NCBI GenBank assembly: GCA_031551725.1
Contig: JAVBNF010000012.1
Span: 1 to 7,716, forward strand
DNA: 7,716 bases
Direction: 5' to 3'
Source of the DNA: JAVBNF01 sp031551725
Lineage (GTDB): Bacteria; Bacteroidota; Bacteroidia; Bacteroidales; P3
Shown here one piece after another: positions 1 to 5,498 of this stretch; within the stretch, counting starts at the first letter, position 1; each line of letters opens with the position of its first letter. Below the pieces are notes generated by a model. It ran no database searches. It saw only the letters and a program-made list of their open reading frames with translations, and was not told the origin of the DNA. The position numbers were made by a program, and so were the translations under genes.

Positions 1-76
1 ACCCGCGAGGGGTGCCCGTACAGCAATCGGTGGCACGTTGTTGTTGGCAGGGCGAACACGTGGGTTCGCCCGTACA
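1..76. repeat. Two GC-rich palindromic repeat units (REP-like)
   Basis: Two short dyad units lie here. The first (1-22) is the right half of a hairpin cut by the window edge and ends in CCCGTACA. The second has a perfect 8-bp stem, GGGCGAAC (50-57) and GTTCGCCC (64-71), a 6-nt loop, and again ends in CCCGTACAG. Positions 1-22 match 4264-4285 at 18 of 22 bases, so this is the same dispersed family as the element inside the lipoprotein gene at 4223-4287. No open frame of note crosses it. It looks like an intergenic REP/MITE-like repeat; copy number in the genome cannot be seen from here. Confidence 0.75.
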
Positions 77-144
77 GCCGCAGCCGATAATTGTAATTGT
101 GTTTTCATGTTGTGTTGTATTTAATTGTTAATCATTTTCCAACA

Positions 145-159
145 AGACCCGAAGGGTCT
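145..159. repeat. Short perfect hairpin AGACCC-GAA-GGGTCT
   Basis: A 6-bp perfect stem (145-150 with 154-159) closes a 3-nt loop. It has no T-tract on the plus side and only a broken one (TTGTTGG) on the minus side, so it is a weak terminator at best. It could be a decayed piece of the GACCC/GGGTC palindrome family seen at 1-76, or a 3' hairpin for a leftward transcript of the rod RNA next to it. Confidence 0.4.
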
Positions 160-172
160 GTATATGCATAAC

Positions 173-341
173 AAAAAGGCGCAAGTTGCACTCTTATCTC
201 GTTGAAGGTACCACCACGCACCCATGCAGAAATAAGACACAACCCACGCCGGAACACAGCATGAGCGTCTCGCTTATCTATCCTTCTGCATAAAAATTTT
301 GGTGGTTTCTCAACGAAGAATTTATAGCTTACGCTTTTTTT
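173..341. ncRNA. Rod-shaped structured RNA candidate, 6S-like
   Basis: Nested complementary blocks fold this stretch into one long rod. The closing stem pairs 173-181 (AAAAAGGCG) with 332-340 (CGC then a T-run), plus 183-185 with 328-330. Then 199-205 pairs with 310-316 (7 bp), 211-215 with 301-305 (CCACC/GGTGG), 224-231 with 284-291 (ATGCAGAA/TTCTGCAT, 8 bp), 232-236 with 273-277 (ATAAG/CTTAT), and 246-249 with 265-268. Large loops at 186-198/317-327 and 216-223/292-300 interrupt it. A single unbranched rod of about 170 nt with open bubbles is the hallmark of 6S RNA, which binds RNA polymerase; a Bacteroidales 6S-type family is known. No protein ORF competes here. Strand is undecided: the plus strand ends in C-T7 right at the closing stem and has a weak TATATGCA box at 161-168, while the minus strand has a consensus promoter at 430-460 and ends in T5. 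Family assignment is inference from shape. Confidence 0.5.
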
Positions 342-383
342 ATTTATGTTTAATTAGTGTTTTTCTATAATTTTGTTTTTTGC

Positions 384-421
384 TAACTTGTTTTCTCGTC
401 AACTCGTTACCTTGTTAACTT
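384..421. repeat. AACTTGTT/AACTCGTTA-type intergenic repeat, copy 1
   Basis: Low-complexity units of the form (A)ACTTGTT and AACTCGTTA follow each other. Positions 387-410 match the reverse complement of 3398-3421 at 21 of 24 bases, so the two copies flank the M16 gene in inverted orientation. It lies between the minus-strand promoter (430-460) and the rod RNA. Confidence 0.65.
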
Positions 422-429
422 ATTTTCCG

Positions 430-460
430 CAAAGTTAAAAATATTTTCCGAAATTACCAA
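430..460 (-). promoter_or_regulatory. Consensus Bacteroidota promoter, leftward
   Basis: Read on the minus strand, a TTG (460-458) is followed by exactly 20 nt and then TAACTTTG (437-430), a full match to TAnnTTTG. Transcription would start near 425 and run left. No leftward ORF exists between there and the window edge, so the rod RNA at 173-341 or a gene beyond the edge is the only visible target. The -33/-7 spacing equals that of the enolase promoter. Confidence 0.65.
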
Positions 461-461
461 A

Positions 462-497
462 TCATTATCAATTAACCATTCATAATTAACAATTATT
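462..497. repeat. AT-rich ATTAACCATT/AATTAACAATTA repeat, copy 1
   Basis: An AT-only spacer built from units such as ATTAACCATT (471-480) and AATTAACAATTA. The same units recur just before the pepE start (3451-3484), where ATTAACCATT directly abuts the ATG. They may be a dispersed upstream repeat or simply an AT-rich spacer that arose by slippage. Confidence 0.45.
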
Positions 498-500
498 TTG

Positions 501-508
501 TACCTTTG
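501..508 (+). promoter_or_regulatory. -7 box TACCTTTG directly before the M16 gene
   Basis: TACCTTTG fits TAnnTTTG exactly, but there is no TTG at the usual -33 distance (positions 478-480 read ATT). With a start about 4 nt downstream of the box, the mRNA would begin near 512, leaving only a few nucleotides before the ATG at 516. The box is therefore either the promoter of a nearly leaderless mRNA or a chance match. Confidence 0.5.
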
Positions 509-515
509 TTTCGTC

Positions 516-3401
516 ATGAAAATCATTATTTACATATCATCATTACTGCTTATGACCAGCATTGCGTTTGCACAGAATTTCAGCAAGGTAGAAAAACACA
601 CATTGCCTAACGGATTGGAAGTTTACATTAACGAAGACCACTCCTCTCCCGCTGTTTTCGGCGCAGTTATTGTCAAAGCAGGAAGCAAGCACGATCCGAA
701 AGACGCGACCGGCATTGCACACTACTTCGAACATATCATGTTCAAGGGAACTGATAAGATCGGTACTACTGATTATGCAGCAGAAAAGGTTTATCTCGAC
801 AGCATTATGGAACAATACGATGTTCTCGGAACACAAATCAACGACGAAGATCGTAAAAAAACACAAGCGAAAATCAACGACCTTTCCATTAAAGCCTCCG
901 CTTACGCAATCCCAAACGAAATCGACAATATTCTGAAAGCCTACGGTGCCACAGGATTAAATGCCTACACTTCGTTCGAACAAACTGTTTATCATAATAG
1001 TTTCCCAAGCAACCAAATTGAACGCTGGATCGATATCTACAGCGAACGCTTTCAAAATCCGGTATTCCGCCTGTTCCAATCGGAATTGGAAACCATTTAT
1101 GAAGAAAAAAACATTTCCATCGACAATGTTTTTCGCCAAATGATGGAAGTGTTTTTGAAAAACGCCATTCCCAATCATCCCTACGGACAACAAACAACTT
1201 TAGGCTCTGTAGAACATCTCAAAAATCCGAATCTACGGAAGATGATGGAGTTTTACAACACCTATTATGTGGCCAACAACATGGCCTTAATTCTTTGCGG
1301 AGATGTATATCCCGACCAAATAATGCCGATCATTGAACAAAAATTCGGCGTTTGGAAAAGCGGAACAATTCCAGAATATCCGAAATACGAGCAGCCGGCA
1401 TTTGATAAGAAAAATATCGTAGAAGTAAAAATGACGCCCGTTGCCATGAGTTTATTGGCATTCCAAACCGTTCCGAATACACATCCCGACCGGCTGCCGT
1501 TAGAACTTTTCAGCGACTTGTTATCAAACAGCAGCAGCACCGGGGCACTCGATAAAATCACACTCGACAACCATGCCATGATGGTGCAAAATATGCCGAT
1601 GACCTTGAATGATCTCGGACTGGATGTAATATTATGCGTACCAAAACTTGTCGGACAGTCGTTCGATAACGCCGAATCATACGTATTCGCAGCATTAGAC
1701 AGTCTCCGCGCCGGTCAATTCGACGAAGAATGGCTGAACGAATTAAAATTGCAAAAAAACAAAGAATTTCAACTTTCGTTGGAAGACGTCTCAAAACGTT
1801 CAATGCTGCTCGTGAGTGCAATCACTTCCGGCATTTCGTGGGATGAAATTTTAAAAACGCCGGAGCTTATCAATTCGCTCAACAAAGCGGATATGGTGCG
1901 TCTGGCCAATCAATATTTCGACAAAGAGCATGTATTCAGGTTGCATTCGCGCATGGGATTTCCATCAAAAACGAAAGTCGAAAAACCCGGCTTCGCACCC
2001 ATTCCTCCGCAAAATACCAATGCTAAATCCGCTTACGCAAAATATTTAGAAACACTTCCCGAAAAATCCATTGAACCGAAATTTATCGATTTCAAAAAAG
2101 ATATTCAGATTTATGATTTGCAAAACAGCGTTCATGTTTATCAAACACCGAATCCCGACAATCAAATTTTCACACTTGATTTGTACTACGGAATCGGCGA
2201 ACTTGGTGATTCCATGCTGCCGCATTTAGCAGGTTTTATGAGCATGCTTGGCGCAAACGGCGAGGATTTCAATACATTTAAACGCAAGTTGCAAAAGATC
2301 GGAACATCGGTTGACTTCAGTTGCGAAAATCATTATTTCGTTGTCAAAATGGACGGCTTCGACAACCAACTCGAAGCATCGCTCAAGCTCTTAAACGACT
2401 TGCTCACAAAGCCGACACCGGACGATACAAAAGTTGCAAAATTAGCCGAATTTGCCGAAAGCAATTATAAAATGGCTATTGAAGATCCGGCAACAATGGG
2501 CGAAGTTTTGTTGCAATACGTTATGCAGGGCGATGATTCGAAATATTTGAAAACACCCGGCATTAAAGCAATAAAAAAATTAAAATCGGCAACGCTATTT
2601 GAACATTTAAAGAAAGCCTTGTCGTATGAAGCCGACGTGCTTTATTGCGGAACACATTCGCAAGAAGAGCTTTCGAAATATTTAAAGGAATATGGCGTTT
2701 TTGCACAAAATCCGCAAGCTGCATTTGCTCGCAAACCGTATCCGATCAAAAACCGTTACGACAAACCGCAAGTTTTCGTAATCAATGATAAAAAAGCCGT
2801 TCAAACACAAATTTATTTGTTCCAAAACGGCGATTTGCTTCCGCAAAAAGAGCTCTCTTTGAGCAAAGCGTTTAATCAATATTTCGGAACGGGAATGTCG
2901 TCGCTCATCTTTCAGGAAGTGCGTGAATTCCGCTCCCTGGCATATGGTGCGTATGGAGTTTATCAAAGTTCAACTTCGCATCCGTTAAACACCGAAGGCG
3001 CCACTGTGGGATGGTTGCAAACGCAAACCGACAAAACCGTTGAAGCACTGAATGTGGTTTCGGATATTTTCAGAAACATGCCCGAAAAACGGGAAAAAGT
3101 AAGCATCATCCAAAATTCGTTAAAACAAGATATGCTCACCAAATCGCCCAATTTTCGTCAGCTTGGCGGACGCGTATCGCTTTGGGTCAACCAAGGTTTT
3201 ACCGAAGATCCACGCAAATCGGATATGGATATATACGAGCATTTGACATTTGAAAATATTCAGGATTTTTACAAAAAACATGTTCAAAACAAAGCCACTG
3301 TTTATGCCCTTTACGGGAATATCAAGGCCATTGACGAAAAACAGCTCAAAAATTTTGGAAAAATCACAACGTTGAAGACAAAGGATATTATCCGAAAGTA
3401 A
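516..3401 (+). CDS. Secreted two-domain M16 zinc metallopeptidase
   Basis: Zinc-dependent peptidase of the insulinase/pitrilysin family (M16), 961 residues, predicted periplasmic. The start chosen is ATG 516, not the upstream TTG at 498, because it begins a clean signal peptide: MK, a hydrophobic core at about residues 3-16, and an AFA|Q cleavage site after residue 19. The inverted zinc motif HYFEH is at 69-73 (H69, E72, H73), and Glu196 in the conserved ETIYEEK is the likely third ligand. The substrate-cleft motif NAYTS follows at 149-153. Between HxxEH and that motif is an insertion of about 70 residues, typical of the Bacteroidota/proteobacterial long M16 proteins rather than of mitochondrial processing peptidases. 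The second half (about 520-950) repeats the fold without HxxEH, so it is non-catalytic, but it keeps the C-terminal REFRSLAYGAYGVY motif near residue 800. Substrate is unknown. It is followed by a repeat-filled 83-nt gap and then pepE on the same strand. Confidence 0.93.
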   Translation: MKIIIYISSLLLMTSIAFAQNFSKVEKHTLPNGLEVYINEDHSSPAVFGAVIVKAGSKHDPKDATGIAHYFEHIMFKGTDKIGTTDYAAEKVYLDSIMEQYDVLGTQINDEDRKKTQAKINDLSIKASAYAIPNEIDNILKAYGATGLNAYTSFEQTVYHNSFPSNQIERWIDIYSERFQNPVFRLFQSELETIYEEKNISIDNVFRQMMEVFLKNAIPNHPYGQQTTLGSVEHLKNPNLRKMMEFYNTYYVANNMALILCGDVYPDQIMPIIEQKFGVWKSGTIPEYPKYEQPAFDKKNIVEVKMTPVAMSLLAFQTVPNTHPDRLPLELFSDLLSNSSSTGALDKITLDNHAMMVQNMPMTLNDLGLDVILCVPKLVGQSFDNAESYVFAALDSLRAGQFDEEWLNELKLQKNKEFQLSLEDVSKRSMLLVSAITSGISWDEILKTPELINSLNKADMVRLANQYFDKEHVFRLHSRMGFPSKTKVEKPGFAPIPPQNTNAKSAYAKYLETLPEKSIEPKFIDFKKDIQIYDLQNSVHVYQTPNPDNQIFTLDLYYGIGELGDSMLPHLAGFMSMLGANGEDFNTFKRKLQKIGTSVDFSCENHYFVVKMDGFDNQLEASLKLLNDLLTKPTPDDTKVAKLAEFAESNYKMAIEDPATMGEVLLQYVMQGDDSKYLKTPGIKAIKKLKSATLFEHLKKALSYEADVLYCGTHSQEELSKYLKEYGVFAQNPQAAFARKPYPIKNRYDKPQVFVINDKKAVQTQIYLFQNGDLLPQKELSLSKAFNQYFGTGMSSLIFQEVREFRSLAYGAYGVYQSSTSHPLNTEGATVGWLQTQTDKTVEALNVVSDIFRNMPEKREKVSIIQNSLKQDMLTKSPNFRQLGGRVSLWVNQGFTEDPRKSDMDIYEHLTFENIQDFYKKHVQNKATVYALYGNIKAIDEKQLKNFGKITTLKTKDIIRK

Positions 3402-3434
3402 CTCGTTAACGAGAAAACAAGTTTACAAGTTAAC
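3398..3434. repeat. AACTTGTT/AACTCGTTA-type repeat, copy 2, over the M16 stop codon
   Basis: Inverted relative to copy 1: the reverse complement of 3398-3421 matches 387-410 at 21 of 24 bases. It contains a perfect 12-bp palindrome, CTCGTTAACGAG (3402-3413), and further ACAAGTT units. It starts at the M16 stop codon (TAA, 3399-3401), so the element itself appears to supply the end of that gene. It has no T-tract and is not a convincing terminator. Confidence 0.65.
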
Positions 3435-3450
3435 AGGTTCACTATAAACA

Positions 3451-3484
3451 TTCATTAACAATTAACAATTTATCATTAACCATT
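3451..3484. repeat. AT-rich ATTAACAATT/ATTAACCATT repeat, copy 2
   Basis: Consists of TTCATTAACAATTAACAATT and then ATTAACCATT (3475-3484), which touches the pepE ATG. The same units occur before the M16 gene (462-497). No TAnnTTTG box is visible between 3402 and 3484, so pepE may depend on transcription from upstream. Confidence 0.45.
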
Positions 3485-4204
3485 ATGAACAGAAACCTTC
3501 TTCTCATCAGCAACTCTACCAATCCCGGCGAACCGTATTTGGGATGGTGCAAAGAAATCATCAATGATTTTTTCACAAAAAACAGCGTTAAAAATGTATT
3601 GTTTATTCCTTACGCAGGCGTGAGCATGACGTATGATGTGTATGCAAAACGCGTGTCTGATGTTTTTGAAACCATGGGTGTAAAATTGACGTCCATCCAC
3701 ACGCTGCCGGATCCGGTGAAAGCTGTAAAAGAAGCCGAAGCGATCGTTGTCGGCGGTGGAAATACGTTTCATCTGTTGAACGAAATTCAACGCAACAAAT
3801 TGATCGAACCTGTTCGCGAACGTATTGCTCAAAACATGCCGTACATGGGCTGGAGCGCCGGTTCCAACATGGCTTGTCCGACTATCAAAACCACCAACGA
3901 CATGCCGATTATCGAACCGCAAAGTTTCAATGCTTTCGGCGTAATTCCGTTTCAAATCAATCCGCATTACTTAGACGCTCATCCGGCAGGACATGGCGGC
4001 GAAACGCGCGAAGACCGCTTGAAAGAATTTATGGTTGTGAATCCGGATATCTACATCGCCGGACTACGCGAAGCTACCGCATTCCTTGTTAACGGCGATA
4101 AAATCGAATTGATTGGACGCGAGAAAAACCTCCGCGTATTCAAAGCCGGACAAGAAGCGCAAGAATATGCGATCGGTTCGGACATCAATTTTTTATTAAA
4201 ATAA
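3485..4204 (+). CDS. pepE: Peptidase E (alpha-aspartyl dipeptidase), family S51
   Basis: Cytoplasmic serine dipeptidase that splits Asp-X dipeptides, supplying amino acids from peptide breakdown. At 239 residues it is slightly longer than the 229 of the E. coli enzyme. The nucleophile Ser124 lies in the elbow GWSAGS (122-127). His161 in NPHYLD and Glu196 in GLREA complete the active site, with Asp139 nearby. All four sit exactly four residues beyond the recalled E. coli positions (S120, D135, H157, E192), a strong family match. GGGNTF at 90-95 is the usual glycine-rich loop before the nucleophile domain. There is no signal peptide. The ATG at 3485 starts the conserved first strand (RNLLLISNS). 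Its TAA is immediately followed by the ATG of the next gene, so translation of the two is likely coupled. Confidence 0.95.
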   Translation: MNRNLLLISNSTNPGEPYLGWCKEIINDFFTKNSVKNVLFIPYAGVSMTYDVYAKRVSDVFETMGVKLTSIHTLPDPVKAVKEAEAIVVGGGNTFHLLNEIQRNKLIEPVRERIAQNMPYMGWSAGSNMACPTIKTTNDMPIIEPQSFNAFGVIPFQINPHYLDAHPAGHGGETREDRLKEFMVVNPDIYIAGLREATAFLVNGDKIELIGREKNLRVFKAGQEAQEYAIGSDINFLLK

Positions 4205-5005
4205 ATGAAATCATTTCGTAATATTGTAGGGGCAACCCTTGCGGTTGTCCTATTCAAAGGGGGACCCGCAAGGGGGATCCGTACAATCGTTTTTATTATC
4301 GGATGTTTGTTGTTTTCGCAATGCAAATCCGACGATGATATGACCGGAAAGGTGCAGATCGAATTTGTGCATCAATTCGGCAATCAGCCGTTTTTATTAG
4401 ATACCGTAACATATTTAAGTCCGTTAAACGACACTTTGCGTTTTCACGGATTAAAATACTTTGTTTCCGAAGTCATTTTAAAACGGTTTAATGGCGATTA
4501 TTATGCATTCAACACCATCGACAATATAATCCATTACGTGGATGTCCAACGGCCTTACACGCTTAATTGGAACATTAATCAGGAACTTCCGATGGGAGTT
4601 TATGATTCGATCATTTTTGTTTTTGGTCTGAAAACGGATAAAAACACCAACGGTCGTTTCCCAAATCCCCCGGAGAACGCCATGGAATGGCCGATTCCAA
4701 TGGGGGGCGGTTATCATTTTATGATGCTCGACGGCCAATGGAGATATGAAACCGATACTGCTTTCCAAGGTTTCGGCATGCATTTGGGCAATTTAAACGG
4801 CATGGATAATCATATCGAATTCCGCTTACGCAAAAAAATCGACATCAAGCAAAATCAAACCACCAAGGTAACGCTCACAATGGATGTAAAAGAATGGTTT
4901 GAAAACCCGCATACATGGGACTTCCGTCAATTTGGCGGTGCGATTATGGCCGATTCCATTGCACAGCAAACGCTCAAAGACAATGGCTACAATGTTTTTA
5001 AATAA
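4205..5005 (+). CDS. MbnP-like lipoprotein with a repeat-derived signal peptide
   Basis: Resembles the MbnP family, periplasmic or surface proteins linked to copper handling in methanotrophs and widespread in Bacteroidota. Matching features, in order: GLKYFVSEVIL (82-92), the PMGVYDSIIFVFGL strand pair (129-142), MEWPIPMGGGYHFMMLDG (160-177) and the late GMHLGN (191-196). Length is 266 residues. Cys40 in LLFSQC is the lipidated residue and is followed by KSDDD, the acidic export signal that sends Bacteroidota lipoproteins to the cell surface. The N-terminus is odd: residues 7-27 are encoded by a palindromic repeat (4223-4287). Removing that block leaves MKSFRN joined to IVFIIGCLLFSQC, a normal 19-residue signal. 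No later in-frame ATG could serve as an alternative start before the lipobox. The usual MbnH-type di-heme partner is not in this window, so the copper role is only a family-level guess. Confidence 0.75.
   Translation: MKSFRNIVGATLAVVLFKGGPARGIRTIVFIIGCLLFSQCKSDDDMTGKVQIEFVHQFGNQPFLLDTVTYLSPLNDTLRFHGLKYFVSEVILKRFNGDYYAFNTIDNIIHYVDVQRPYTLNWNINQELPMGVYDSIIFVFGLKTDKNTNGRFPNPPENAMEWPIPMGGGYHFMMLDGQWRYETDTAFQGFGMHLGNLNGMDNHIEFRLRKKIDIKQNQTTKVTLTMDVKEWFENPHTWDFRQFGGAIMADSIAQQTLKDNGYNVFK
4223..4287. repeat. 65-bp composite palindromic repeat inside a lipoprotein gene
   Basis: The ends are inverted: ATTGTA (4223-4228) and TACAAT (4282-4287). Inside are two hairpin-forming halves, one with GGGCAACC pairing GGTTGTCC (one G-T pair) around CTTGC, the other with GGACCC and GGGGATCC around GCAAG. 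The halves are related head to head. The right half matches the window-start repeat (4264-4285 against 1-22, 18 of 22 bases). The element is open in the lipoprotein's frame and starts on a codon boundary; with 63 nt removed, the flanking ATTGT/ATCGT would collapse into one copy, which looks like a short near-identical target duplication. Confidence 0.8.
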
Positions 5006-5435
5006 AAAAGATACGAGGTGGAGCCTCGCACTATTGTGCTGTCTTTTACTATTAACGGTCACTACTTGCAAAAAAGGCGGTCCGCAGAGCGTTGTGCCTT
5101 ATGTGGATGTTTATTTCAATTTCTATCCGCAAGGTATGGACAATACACTTGCACCTGTCGGAGGATCCAAGAATTTCGACAATTACGGTTACAACGGAGT
5201 TGTTGTGATTCACACCGGAGTGGATGAATATACGGCTTTCGACCGTGCTTGTCCAAACGATTATTTATCAGGCTGCCAAGTACAATATGTCGGAGGTTAT
5301 TTACAAGATAAAAAATGCTGTAACTCCATGTTTGATGAGCAGGCAGGATATCCGATCAATAGTCTTTATCCAAATGTCCTTCGTCAATACAAGGTCTATC
5401 AAATTGACGAACGTACTTTTGCCGTCAGCAACTAA
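4992..5435 (+). CDS. Small Rieske-like lipoprotein with altered ligands
   Basis: 147 residues from ATG 4992. ATG 4983, giving three more residues, is an equal alternative. Both overlap the end of the previous gene (stop 5003-5005), so coupling is likely. The signal peptide is MFLNKKDTRW, then a hydrophobic LALLCCLLLL, then TVTTC with Cys26 as the probable lipid site, followed by KK. The rest follows the layout of small Bacteroidota Rieske-type lipoproteins: VVVIHTG, YTAFDRACPND (box 1, 80-90), KKCCNSMFD (box 2, 107-115), YPINSLYPNVLRQYKVY (120-136) and the ending TFAVSN. The [2Fe-2S] ligands are not canonical: box 1 has Cys87-Pro-Asn where Cys-x-His is expected, and box 2 has KKCC where Cys-x-x-His is expected. 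A normal Rieske cluster is therefore unlikely; Cys87, Cys95, Cys109 and Cys110 could instead form disulfides or bind another metal. Function unknown. Confidence 0.7.
   Translation: MFLNKKDTRWSLALLCCLLLLTVTTCKKGGPQSVVPYVDVYFNFYPQGMDNTLAPVGGSKNFDNYGYNGVVVIHTGVDEYTAFDRACPNDYLSGCQVQYVGGYLQDKKCCNSMFDEQAGYPINSLYPNVLRQYKVYQIDERTFAVSN
5012..5030. repeat. Short palindrome in the signal-peptide region of the Rieske-like gene
   Basis: CGAGG (5014-5018) and CCTCG (5024-5028) form a perfect 5-bp stem around TGGAG, just downstream of the previous gene's stop codon. In the Rieske-like frame it encodes DTRWSLA, the n-region and the start of the h-region of the signal peptide. From memory, sequences of this shape (GCGAGG-CTCCA-CCTCGC) recur between genes in Bacteroidota; that recollection is not verified here. 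Confidence 0.45.
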
Positions 5436-5439
5436 TAAA

Positions 5440-5471
5440 AAATCGGCTGCCCGTTTCCGAACAGCCGATTT
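5440..5471 (-). terminator. Hairpin terminator between convergent genes
   Basis: A perfect 10-bp stem, AAATCGGCTG (5440-5449) with CAGCCGATTT (5462-5471), encloses a 12-nt loop. On the minus strand it is followed by T6 (CAGCCGATTTTTTATTAG), a good intrinsic terminator for enolase, 28 nt past its stop codon. On the plus strand the stem is followed by TTTCCCCTTTAA, a weaker T-tract, so it may also end the lipoprotein operon whose stop codon (5433-5435) lies 4 nt before the stem. Confidence 0.85.
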
Positions 5472-5498
5472 CCCCTTTAATATTAATTAAAAACAATA

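Noticed and set aside
1..76. CRISPR array.
   Set aside because: The units are unequal palindromes without regular spacers, and there are no cas genes.
498..515. TTG start six codons before the M16 ATG.
   Set aside because: It would place MYLCFV before the signal peptide and lies within the -7 box; ATG 516 gives a standard signal peptide.
3402..3413. Palindrome CTCGTTAACGAG as a terminator for the M16 gene.
   Set aside because: It has no loop and is followed by AAAACAAG rather than a T-tract on the plus strand; it fits the repeat family better.
3476..3967. 163-codon minus-strand ORF opposite pepE.
   Set aside because: It is the antisense shadow of a well-supported gene, and its sequence has no recognisable fold.
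4899..4982. Upstream 28-31 codon extension of the Rieske-like ORF.
   Set aside because: It lies wholly inside the preceding gene and would bury the signal peptide; ATG 4983 or 4992 gives a normal lipoprotein signal.
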